Part shown: positions 23,123-29,104 of the stretch, in pieces
How the letters are laid out: every line of letters begins with the position of its first letter
Position numbering within the stretch: the first letter of the stretch is position 1
IMG/VR virus record: IMGVR_UViG_3300036770_001375
Location: 1-29,104 of that record
DNA length: 29,104 nucleotides
Strand: one strand, 5' to 3'
DNA from: a virus
Position numbers and translations under genes: made by a program
The notes under the pieces: generated by a model
What the model was told of the DNA's origin: nothing
The model's database searches: none
What the model saw: the letters and a program-made list of their open reading frames with translations, nothing else

Positions 23123-26100
23123 TCAGCTGAAGTTTGTATTGCCTTGACCGAATACTCTAACTGTTCCAGAATTGTCTTGAATAATGATAAATGTTAGAAT
23201 GTCTGTGTTTGACGTAGAAAGTGGTGGAGAACCACCAGACCAACGAACACCATTTGATACTGCTGTTCCATCAACAGTACAGGCATCACCATATGTAGCA
23301 GCAGTATTTCCTTCTAGGATAAGAGTAATGGTTTTTGATTCTCCGTTAGCAAGACCCACACCAGTAAATGCCCAGGTATTGATAGCAGCAGTTGTTGGTT
23401 TTCCAAGAATTGTGTTAGCACCAGCAGTGCTGATTGTGAGTGTATTAGATACTGGTGTTAAAGTTGTAGTAAAGCTATTGAATACTTTTTCCGTAACGAC
23501 ACCACCAATCTTAACAAATCCATCAACTGTTAGATTGGTTAAAGTTCCAACTGATGTGAGTGATGAATTAACAACCGTAGATCCAAGTGTAGTTGTATTC
23601 AGGATGAGTTGGTTACCGATTACAAATTTCTTTCCTGGTGCTAGTTCCAGGTTCTCTGACATGACCCAATACTTATCAGTTCTGCTGTGATCATACAGAA
23701 TAGTTTTATCCGTGGCACCCTTTAGAATAATTCCACCACCATCAGCTCCAAGATCTGTTGGACCAGTTGCTTCAAATGTAGCAAATCCAGTGGAACCAGA
23801 AACAGCAGCAGAGAGAACAGCAGTGTTGTTAGTAATTGAAACGATATATGTGCCAACGGGAACACTGATGCCACCAGTCTGTGATACCAATGTCATTCCA
23901 GGAATTAATCCTGTTGTTGGAGTAATAGCAGTAATATTTGTTTGACCATTTTGAACGTTTGCTGTAAATGTTGTAGTAACTACAGCAGCAAGTTCTATAT
24001 TTTTATCATCAACAGTCATTACGTTTGAATTAACTGTTGTTGTCGTTCCATTTACGGTCAGGTTACCATCAATAATTGTAGCTCCGTTTACCCTGAAATC
24101 TTTTGGAATTGTAACATTGAAGGAACTATCTCCACGGATCCATGCCTCAGTTCCAGAAGCAATTACAAGTTGATTATTTCCAGTAGCACTTGGAGGAACA
24201 TATGTAGCATTGGTTGAATTTTCGTCAGATGCTGGTCCAATTAAAACATTACCACTTCCAGTCAATCCATATCCAGCAAAGTGTCCGATACAAACATTAT
24301 AATTACCAGAGATATTTGATTCTAAAGCACTGTTACCAATTCCTACATTACTATCTCCATCCTGTACGGATAGTTGAGCATCTTTACCAATAGCAACGTT
24401 GTTAAATCCAGTGGCACAGGATCTCAAAGTTCTATATCCATATCCAGTATTAGCAGCAGCTGCTGTAACTAATAATCCAGATTCATATCCAACTACAGTA
24501 TTTTGTGATCCAGTTGTATTATTTTCTAGAGCATTAAATCCAACTCTGGTATTAGTATTAATAGCACCTCCACCTCTACCAATTTTCATTGGTGCTATTC
24601 CACCACCACGAATAACGATATCAGCATTCGCAAAATTTGTTGTGCCATTTACTGTGAATGTATCTCCAACAACTGTATTAACAGTAAAGTTCTTAGATAC
24701 TGTTAGTGAATTATTAATAGTTGTTGTTCCAGTAGAAGCACCAACATTTAAAGTTGTAGCAGCACCAAAGGCATTTACAGTTGTTGCTGATGTATCAAAT
24801 ACAGAAAAAGTGCTGCTGTTTGTAGTAACACTGGTACTAAATTGAGGACTAGAAGAAAATACAAGAAAACCAGTTCCTGTACTATCAGAAACAATACCTC
24901 TTAACTGAGTAGAAGTTGTGGTAGCAAATGAGGCAAGAGTGTTTGAAGAATATGCTACTTGTGCTCCAGCTCCACCACCATTTCCAAAGTTAATTGTAGA
25001 ACCATCAGTTCCATTAAAAGTAAGAGAATTATTTAAAATAATTGTCTTTAAGTTTGCTACAGTAATAGTAGCACTTGCTGTACTAGTAATTGCTAATCCA
25101 TTGATAGACGTTGCTGTAGCAGCACCCAAAGCAGGAGAAGTTAATGTTGGTGATGTAAGTGTTTTATTTGTTAAAGTTTGTGTTTCGTTTTCAGTAACAA
25201 ATCTTCTAGCAACAGATCCATCATACGATCTCCAATATGCTCCAACTTCATACCATTCTAATCTATTAAAACCAGTTACAGTTCCAGAAGAGTTTGTAGT
25301 TCTATTAACCTGAATGCCAGCATCAGTTCCAGTAAGACTATTACCTCTTCTTAGTTCAACAATGTTATCGGCAACAGATAAGGTAGTTGTTTCAATAACT
25401 GTATTTGTACCAGTTACGTTTAAGTTTCCATTAATTGTTACAGTTGTTCCATCGTCAGTAATAATCGCATTTGCTAATTGTCCATTAGCATTATCCCACT
25501 TAATAATTCTGTTATCAATTAAGTTAGCAGCATTTTTAATTGAGTATTGTGTTCCACTAGTAAGTGTTAATCCTTCTCCTGCGCTAAAAGAAGCACCAGT
25601 ATCAGTATTAACTGAACTAATTTCAATAGTTGTTACTCCAGCAGCACTTGTTTGCGAAATACTAGCAGCACCAGAAGCAATAAATCTAAAGTTGCCAGCA
25701 GCAAGAACATTAGATGGACCAGATGCTATCTGAGTTACTGTATTAGTATCTGTGCTATCAATAGAAATGGTATTGCCACTTTGAGATACGGTTACATTTC
25801 CTCCAGATCCACCCTGAATTGTGATATCTCCAGATTGAAATGATCCAGATCCTCCACCTTTTAATCTCGTTACTGTATCGGATGAAGTAACTGTGATTGT
25901 TGGTTTGCTATTAACATCAACCCCTTGTGTAAGACTTACAGCAGTTCCAGCTAAAAATGTAAAATCACCTGGAGCAAATGCCTGTCCTGTTCCAGCACGA
26001 AGACGAGTAATTGTATCGTTATCTACTGTATTAATTGTAATTGTTTTTGTGCCAGCATCTTGCGATATAGTAGATGCTCCAGTAGCAGCAATAGTAATCG

Positions 26101-26710
26101 CACCAGATTGTGCTGTACCACCAGTTGCTGATTGAATTGTAGTTACAGTGTTGTTATCAACAACATATCCAGAAATTGTAAGTGTGTCGTCTGTTCTATC
26201 TAAAAATAAAGATAAAGCATTTGACCCAGTTGGAACCGTTGCTGGTGTTGCTACAGCAATAGTCACATCATCAGTAACACCAGATCCAGTTCCAGCAGAA
26301 GTTAAACGAATTCTTTTTTGTGTAGCAGATAATCCATCAGTAGCTGAAATAGAATAAGTTGTATTATTATCAGGAGTTGTTACTGATCCTCCAAGTGGTA
26401 CGGTAACACCATTAACAGTAATACCAGCATTAACTAAAGCACTATTTGGAATGTTTGTGAGTGTATTATTACTTCCAGAAATAACACAAGTTTCAAAAGT
26501 TTTATTGGTAAGAGTTTGTGCTTGTGTAAGATATACATCACCGGGAGTTCCCCAGAATACGGTGTTACCATTACTAGTGAGATATTTACCACTACCTCCA
26601 TCACCACTGACTACAATTCCATTGCCAGTGAAATCTATTCTGTCTCCAGATGCTATTTCTTCAATCTTTCTAGAAACAGCATTAACGATTAATGGAAAGC
26701 GGTCAGCCAT
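23123..26710 (-). CDS. Tail fiber-like protein with tandem repeats and a YadA-like segment (1195 aa)
   Basis: The N-terminus MADRFPLIVNAVSRKIEEIA, then DRIDFTGNGI, is a common cyanophage fiber attachment motif. Residues about 187-368 hold four copies of a ~45-residue unit (TVTRL..G.G....GD.TI......SQ....TI). Residues about 722-830 have repeats of the type NVAIGKDAQL, NVGIGNSALE, NVCIGHFAG and NVLIGPASDE, resembling the left-handed beta-roll of YadA/Hep_Hag trimeric adhesins. This suggests a trimeric fiber. A C-terminal beta domain follows TNLTVDGFVKIGGVVTEK. A CATAAATA late element lies 34 bases upstream of the ATG. Confidence 0.78.
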   Translation of the reverse strand: MADRFPLIVNAVSRKIEEIASGDRIDFTGNGIVVSGDGGSGKYLTSNGNTVFWGTPGDVYLTQAQTLTNKTFETCVISGSNNTLTNIPNSALVNAGITVNGVTVPLGGSVTTPDNNTTYSISATDGLSATQKRIRLTSAGTGSGVTDDVTIAVATPATVPTGSNALSLFLDRTDDTLTISGYVVDNNTVTTIQSATGGTAQSGAITIAATGASTISQDAGTKTITINTVDNDTITRLRAGTGQAFAPGDFTFLAGTAVSLTQGVDVNSKPTITVTSSDTVTRLKGGGSGSFQSGDITIQGGSGGNVTVSQSGNTISIDSTDTNTVTQIASGPSNVLAAGNFRFIASGAASISQTSAAGVTTIEISSVNTDTGASFSAGEGLTLTSGTQYSIKNAANLIDNRIIKWDNANGQLANAIITDDGTTVTINGNLNVTGTNTVIETTTLSVADNIVELRRGNSLTGTDAGIQVNRTTNSSGTVTGFNRLEWYEVGAYWRSYDGSVARRFVTENETQTLTNKTLTSPTLTSPALGAATATSINGLAITSTASATITVANLKTIILNNSLTFNGTDGSTINFGNGGGAGAQVAYSSNTLASFATTTSTQLRGIVSDSTGTGFLVFSSSPQFSTSVTTNSSTFSVFDTSATTVNAFGAATTLNVGASTGTTTINNSLTVSKNFTVNTVVGDTFTVNGTTNFANADIVIRGGGIAPMKIGRGGGAINTNTRVGFNALENNTTGSQNTVVGYESGLLVTAAAANTGYGYRTLRSCATGFNNVAIGKDAQLSVQDGDSNVGIGNSALESNISGNYNVCIGHFAGYGLTGSGNVLIGPASDENSTNATYVPPSATGNNQLVIASGTEAWIRGDSSFNVTIPKDFRVNGATIIDGNLTVNGTTTTVNSNVMTVDDKNIELAAVVTTTFTANVQNGQTNITAITPTTGLIPGMTLVSQTGGISVPVGTYIVSITNNTAVLSAAVSGSTGFATFEATGPTDLGADGGGIILKGATDKTILYDHSRTDKYWVMSENLELAPGKKFVIGNQLILNTTTLGSTVVNSSLTSVGTLTNLTVDGFVKIGGVVTEKVFNSFTTTLTPVSNTLTISTAGANTILGKPTTAAINTWAFTGVGLANGESKTITLILEGNTAATYGDACTVDGTAVSNGVRWSGGSPPLSTSNTDILTFIIIQDNSGTVRVFGQGNTNFS
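25605..26165 (-). repeat. Four tandem ~45-residue repeats in the 1195-aa fiber gene
   Basis: Four units begin TTIQSATGG, TITRLRAGTG, TVTRLKGGG and TVTQIASGP, each ending near a TI(T/S)x(T/D)xxD motif. They are diverged at the DNA level. They read as protein repeats, not as a DNA satellite, and probably lengthen the fiber shaft. Confidence 0.7.
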
Positions 26711-26743
26711 TTATACTTACCAAAGGATACTAGTTCTCTGGTT

Positions 26744-26751
26744 TATTTATG
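26744..26751 (-). promoter_or_regulatory. Late promoter element CATAAATA for fiber genes
   Basis: The minus strand reads GGCATAAATAAACC 34 bases before the 1195-aa ATG. It probably drives the three large virion genes. Confidence 0.65.
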
Positions 26752-26763
26752 CCTATGAAAAAA

Positions 26764-26834
26764 GCGGACAATCGGATTCGAACCGACGACATCTAACTTG
26801 GAAGGATAGCGTTCTACCACTGAACTATGTCCGC
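26764..26834 (-). tRNA. tRNA-Gly(UCC)
   Basis: This is a 71-nt cloverleaf. It has acceptor GCGGACA/TGTCCGC, D arm GTTC/GAAC, anticodon loop CTTCCAA (anticodon TCC) and T arm with TTCGAAT. The anticodon stem has one T-T mismatch. CCA is not encoded. It reads GGA and GGG codons, which may be more frequent in the phage than in a GC-richer host. Confidence 0.95.
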
Positions 26835-26835
26835 G

Positions 26836-26922
26836 AGGTGGGGGGTGTCACTCCCCCGTGCTAGGCTCGCCACCTAGTTTTGACTGAACTAGGAAACAGG
26901 CGGAGAAAAATTCCCCATCCGC
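26836..26922 (-). other. Structured spacer between HNH gene and tRNA-Gly
   Basis: About 100 bases without a gene contain several inverted repeats. A GGGGG/CCCCC hairpin (26841-26845, 26853-26857) sits inside a long-range AGGTGG/CCACCT pairing (26836-26841, 26870-26875). CTAGG (26861-26865) and AACTAGG (26887-26893) can each pair with the single CCTAG copy at 26873-26877. GCGGA/TCCGC pair at 26900-26904 and 26918-26922. No T run is seen, so it is not a plain terminator. It may be a tRNA precursor leader or a switch-like RNA. Confidence 0.4.
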
Positions 26923-26936
26923 ACCAGCAAGAATTT

Positions 26937-27371
26937 TTATTGTCCCTTATCTTGCGGGGACCAAGAAGGCAAATTAGAACCTTTCTCTTTAAACTGCTTC
27001 ATTATTTTATTTTGCTCTTCCAAAGGAAGATTTTTGAAATAAAACCACGAAGCATCTTTTTGTAACTGAGACCTTTCATGATGACAGGCAGTACAGAGAA
27101 GTTGGAGATTATCCATTTCACTTTTGATTCTGTCCCACGAACAGACATAGAGACATCTTCTATCTTTTTTTAGTCCAGGATTGATATGATCTATTTCTAG
27201 ACATTCAGTGGTCTCACACTCACAACATTTAGATCCAAGAGATTCTATGATAAAGTTTTTCTTTTCATATCTCAATCTAGTATTAAGTTCTCTTGATTCT
27301 GCGTTTAATTTATTTTTATTTTTTTGATAGTAGCGTCTTTTTGCTTCTAATTTTTGCTCTCTAGTTGTCAT
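26937..27371 (-). CDS. HNH endonuclease
   Basis: This is a 144-aa protein with a basic N-terminal coil (KRRYYQKNKNKLNAESREL). The HNH core has a CCEC zinc pair at residues 49-52, LEIDHINPG with Asp61-His62, NLQLLC with Asn88, and a second zinc pair CTACHHE at 93-98. Free-standing HNH enzymes in T4-like phages are often homing endonucleases that insert in spacers near tRNA or structural genes. Position beside tRNA-Gly fits. All catalytic and zinc residues are present, so it is probably active. A TATAAATA late element lies just upstream. Confidence 0.9.
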   Translation of the reverse strand: MTTREQKLEAKRRYYQKNKNKLNAESRELNTRLRYEKKNFIIESLGSKCCECETTECLEIDHINPGLKKDRRCLYVCSWDRIKSEMDNLQLLCTACHHERSQLQKDASWFYFKNLPLEEQNKIMKQFKEKGSNLPSWSPQDKGQ

Positions 27372-27392
27372 TTTATCCCATATAATTATATT

Positions 27393-27400
27393 TATTTATA
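27393..27400 (-). promoter_or_regulatory. Late promoter TATAAATA before HNH gene
   Basis: The minus strand reads CCTATATAAATAAATAT, an exact match to the T4 late consensus TATAAATA, 22 bases upstream of the HNH ATG. The region is AT-rich. Confidence 0.6.
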
Positions 27401-27434
27401 TAGGATACCCCAATTTTTTAAGGAAATTGGAAAC

Positions 27435-27644
27435 CTACTTTGTCTCGGAAACAAAGTTGTTGATGACTTCTGCTTGTTGAAGTACATCTTCCAAGGAAGG
27501 ATATTTCTCAGCAAAATCTGCCGAGATCAAACCATCTGGATTTTGTCGTTGTGCTACTTCAAACTCCATGGCGTAGTTATCTTGTAGCATATTGTATGCT
27601 TGCTTGAAGATTTCAAAGCGAAGCTCGTAAGGTGTTTTGGACAT
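27435..27644 (-). CDS. Short conserved hypothetical protein (69 aa)
   Basis: It starts MSKTPYELRFEIFKQAYNML with an AGGAG about 8 bases before the ATG. It is entirely helical and acidic: YAMEFEVAQRQNPDG, then PSLEDVLQQAEVINNFVSETK. Proteins opening with TPYELRFEI are common in T4-like cyanophages, and their function is unknown. The ~125 bases upstream contain no ORF of note and no promoter I trust. Confidence 0.7.
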   Translation of the reverse strand: MSKTPYELRFEIFKQAYNMLQDNYAMEFEVAQRQNPDGLISADFAEKYPSLEDVLQQAEVINNFVSETK

Positions 27645-27773
27645 AATAATCTCCTGTGTGTATGTGTGTGTTATCGAGGGGGTCCCGACCAGGGTTTTTT
27701 ACGTGTCTCCATCACGGGCATAATAGGGATTGACTCCACCAGGGTAAGTTTTAAGTCATTCCAGGACTATGTA

Positions 27774-28088
27774 TCAAAGTTTCAGAACATCATCTGACAT
27801 GCCACCACGAAGTCCACCAAAACTAATTACATTATCATATGGTTGTTCATCAAGACCACTCATCGTGTAGTTTACATATCCGTTATGAAGATATTCAGAG
27901 GTCAGTTTGAATTTATAATCGTTAGTGTTATCAGTAAAGCGAATAGGATAAGCATTCAAAATACTCTTCACTTTACCAAGAGCATCAAACAGTTCAGACA
28001 GTTGAGCATCTTGCTTTTCAGCGAGAGAATTGATCAGTGCTTGACGCAGTGCTTCTTCAGCAGTTTCAATGTGAGAACGAACAGTCAT
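27774..28088 (-). CDS. Hypothetical protein (104 aa)
   Basis: The ATG at 28088 is chosen because the longer reading begins with TTG. The sequence is a helical N-terminal half (MTVRSHIETAEEALRQALIN, then LSELFDALGKVKSIL) followed by a beta half with TYR-rich segments (DYKFKLTSEYLHNGYVNYTM). It ends in a GGLRGGMSDD turn. No family is recognised. It follows the 79-aa gene by 5 bases. Confidence 0.65.
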   Translation of the reverse strand: MTVRSHIETAEEALRQALINSLAEKQDAQLSELFDALGKVKSILNAYPIRFTDNTNDYKFKLTSEYLHNGYVNYTMSGLDEQPYDNVISFGGLRGGMSDDVLKL

Positions 28089-28093
28089 AGTAA

Positions 28094-28333
28094 TCAATCA
28101 AATTTACGATAGGCACCCACTTCAGGGTCGGGATCTAACCACTTAGTATATTCAAAGTCCTCAATAGCAAGGAACATCTGAGCTTCATTATCACAATAAT
28201 ACATATCAGAATAACGCTTAGTCCAATCATTGAACTTTTGAATACGGCAATCTGGTTTGCCGTTGATTTCTAATTCACCACAAGTAACATAACGATAGGG
28301 GTGGCGTTCAAGAACTACATTGGGTTTGGTCAT
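28094..28333 (-). CDS. Hypothetical protein (79 aa), possible partner of Phd-like protein
   Basis: It starts MTKPNVVLERHPYRYVTCGE, contains INGKPDCRIQKFNDWTKRYS and ends in an acidic, aromatic WLDPDPEVGAYRKFD. It is rich in Tyr, Asp and Arg, with three cysteines. No toxin family (Doc, YoeB, RelE) can be recognised in it. The ATG overlaps the stop of the Phd/YefM-like gene (TAATG), so the two are translationally coupled. That arrangement would fit a toxin-antitoxin pair, but I cannot support toxin activity from the sequence. Confidence 0.65.
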   Translation of the reverse strand: MTKPNVVLERHPYRYVTCGELEINGKPDCRIQKFNDWTKRYSDMYYCDNEAQMFLAIEDFEYTKWLDPDPEVGAYRKFD

Positions 28334-28581
28334 TAAGAAGCATCGTCGTGATCATACATATTATCCCACAGTTCATCGTCGTTGTCAATAGGTTGTGCCA
28401 CTTTTGAAAGTGTCTTGAGATCAACTCCAGCTTCTTCAACTATGGATGCTGGGACCATGGCAACGGCAGATCCATCTTCTCTACGAATGATGAATGTTTC
28501 TCCCTGTTCTACACGCTCAACGATTTCATCAAAATTTTTTTCAAGTTCAAGTTCAGTGATTTCAATAGTTTCTTCAGACAT
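28333..28581 (-). CDS. Phd/YefM-like antitoxin-type protein (82 aa)
   Basis: The ATG at 28581 (MSEETIEITELELEKNFDEI) is preferred; an upstream in-frame start would lie deep in the glutaredoxin gene. The sequence ITELELEKNFDEIVERVEQG, then ETFIIRREDGSAVAMVPA, follows the Phd/YefM pattern (strand, LRxNLsevLdxVexG helix, VIIxRxGKPVAVLVP hairpin). This is the DNA-binding fold of type II antitoxins. The acidic C-terminus (IDNDDELWDNMYDHDDAS) is where antitoxins contact toxins. It overlaps the glutaredoxin end by 8 bases and the 79-aa start by one. It could be an orphan antitoxin that counters host toxins or a transcription regulator. Confidence 0.65.
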   Translation of the reverse strand: MSEETIEITELELEKNFDEIVERVEQGETFIIRREDGSAVAMVPASIVEEAGVDLKTLSKVAQPIDNDDELWDNMYDHDDAS

Positions 28582-28819
28582 TACAGCAGATATCATTTTT
28601 TTGTAGATATTTAACAGTTTCTTGGCATCCACCAAGTTGAATACCATCTAAGGTAATTTGTGGAAATGTAGATCCTTCACCAAATTCAGCATAGAATTCA
28701 TCAATGGTAAAATCTTTATCTAATTCATAAACAACATGGGTAAAACCTTCATGTTCCATTACAGCAATACATTTTTCGCAGAATGGACAACCTTGTTTTG
28801 AATAGATTGTAAAAGACAT
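28574..28819 (-). CDS. Glutaredoxin (second copy)
   Basis: From MSFTIYSKQG the active site is CPFC at residues 11-14, followed by a third cysteine. STFPQITLDG is the cis-Pro segment, and GGCQETVKYL the C-terminal helix. The ATG at 28819 with AGGTG upstream is preferred to a GTG two codons before. It is a typical dithiol glutaredoxin, more canonical than the CVWC one at 14860-15132, so the phage carries two types. It is the first gene downstream of tRNA-Pro in the direction of transcription. Confidence 0.88.
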   Translation of the reverse strand: MSFTIYSKQGCPFCEKCIAVMEHEGFTHVVYELDKDFTIDEFYAEFGEGSTFPQITLDGIQLGGCQETVKYLQKNDICCNV

Positions 28820-28847
28820 TGGCACCTAAAAAATTATATAGTAAAGA

Positions 28848-28921
28848 TCGGGGTGATAGGATTTGAACCTACGGCATCTCGCTCCCAAAGCGAGTGCTCT
28901 ACCAAACTGAGCTACACCCCG
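28848..28921 (-). tRNA. tRNA-Pro(UGG)
   Basis: It has acceptor CGGGGTG/CACCCCG with discriminator A, a D arm GAGCTC-type region and the anticodon arm CTCGC/GCGAG with loop TTTGGGA (anticodon TGG). The T arm has TTCAAAT. CCA is not encoded. It reads CCA and other CCN codons by wobble. Confidence 0.95.
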
Positions 28922-28924
28922 ATG

Positions 28925-28943
28925 AAAGGGAGGTTTCCCTCCC
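28925..28943 (-). terminator. Rho-independent terminator of the right-edge gene
   Basis: On the minus strand GGGAGG (28943-28938), a GAAA tetraloop and CCTCCC (28933-28928) are followed by TTTC. It is 8 bases after the stop of the right-edge gene and 4 bases before tRNA-Pro. The T run is short, so read-through into the tRNA is possible. Confidence 0.65.
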
Positions 28944-28951
28944 AGTATATA

Positions 28952-29104
28952 TCAGAACTTGATACCGAGACCAGTGGTGAACACAGGCGAATAGGTTCCG
29001 TTAGTAGCACCGTAACTGTTAGCAGCATTGGTGGTGGGGAACTTCAGATCAGCAAAACCAACCAGTGAGTTGGTGATACGACCTTCAATGCCAAGAGCAA
29101 GAAC
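28952..29104 (-). CDS. C-terminus of a possible outer-membrane beta-barrel protein (5' end outside window)
   Basis: Only the last 50 codons are present. The end VFTTGLGIKF, with terminal Phe and alternating hydrophobic residues, looks like the last strand and beta-signal of an outer-membrane barrel. An earlier strand, VLALGIEGRITNSLVGFADL, fits the same pattern, with a Thr/Asn-rich loop between. An OprB-like or opacity-type porin is possible, and a virion protein with a beta C-terminus cannot be excluded. A terminator follows its stop. It lies in the same direction as tRNA-Pro and the glutaredoxin operon. Confidence 0.4.
   Translation of the reverse strand, partial: VLALGIEGRITNSLVGFADLKFPTTNAANSYGATNGTYSPVFTTGLGIKF

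Noticed and set aside
25605-26165. Possible CRISPR or DNA tandem array
   Set aside because: The repetition is at protein level with diverged DNA and no constant repeat-spacer spacing.
23184-26357. Several plus-strand open frames (130-170 aa) opposite the 1195-aa fiber gene
   Set aside because: They mirror Thr/Val/Gly-rich repeat codons of the real gene, share no recognisable domain and lack start signals.
26836-26936. A degenerate tRNA next to tRNA-Gly
   Set aside because: No T-arm TTCRANY loop or acceptor pairing can be found, and the hairpins do not fit a cloverleaf.
27645-27773. Promoter in the spacer upstream of the 69-aa gene
   Set aside because: TTGATA and TATTAT-like hexamers are present, but no pair has both good boxes and 16-18 base spacing.
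1-29104. Prophage or attachment site
   Set aside because: No integrase, repressor, int-like repeats or bacterial flanks are seen; tRNAs here are phage-borne genes.

Overview
The window looks like part of the genome of a T4-like cyanomyovirus that infects marine Synechococcus or Prochlorococcus. Two sets of genes support this. One is recognisable T4-type morphogenesis, replication and late-transcription genes: gp4, gp26, gp32, gp33, gp48, gp53, gp54 and a gp27-like protein. The other is the cyanophage auxiliary set: psbA, two high-light-inducible (hli) genes, phoH, thyX, two glutaredoxins and a DUF1825 gene. No integrase, repressor or bacterial housekeeping gene is visible. Assignments rest on motifs, lengths and gene order read by eye; no database search was run.

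Layout. (1) 1-8467 is a tail and head-completion module. Leftward from 5545 run gp54, gp26 with a -1 frame extension, a 982-aa tape-measure candidate and a gp27-like hub protein. Rightward from 5577 run gp4, a probable gp2-like protein, gp48 and gp53. Divergent late promoters sit between the two arms. (2) 8537-12970, all leftward, holds nucleotide and replication functions: small ORFs, thyX, phoH, a PD-(D/E)XK exonuclease, gp33, a DUF1825 protein and gp32. gp32 also has its own sigma70 promoter. (3) 13063-15132 is a run of small, mostly unknown genes, including a 53-aa DUF4278-like protein behind a hairpin-rich leader, ending with a glutaredoxin. (4) 15205-17121 is the photosynthesis block: psbA and an hli operon, each with a strong host-type promoter and a terminator. 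(5) 17180-26710 holds three very large virion or fiber genes. (6) 26764-29104 holds tRNA-Gly(UCC), an HNH endonuclease, small genes including a Phd/YefM-like protein and a second glutaredoxin, tRNA-Pro(UGG), and the end of a possible outer-membrane-barrel protein.

Regulation visible in the sequence: T4-type late elements (ATAAATA or CTAAATA) lie before structural genes, and consensus sigma70 promoters lie before gp32, psbA and the hli operon. Rho-independent terminators follow psbA, hli, the 28-aa peptide gene and the right-edge gene, and one hairpin lies between the convergent gp53 and gp32. Many genes overlap as ATGA or TAATG, which suggests translational coupling.

The strongest non-routine observation is at the 3' end of gp26. 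A canonical slippery heptamer, T TTT TTC, is followed in the -1 frame by an open 62-codon extension that ends in the TAATG overlap with the 982-aa gene. This is the architecture of the frameshifted tail-assembly chaperones (lambda G/GT type) that precede tape-measure genes. It suggests that gp26 plus its extension act as tail chaperones here and that the 982-aa protein is the tape measure.
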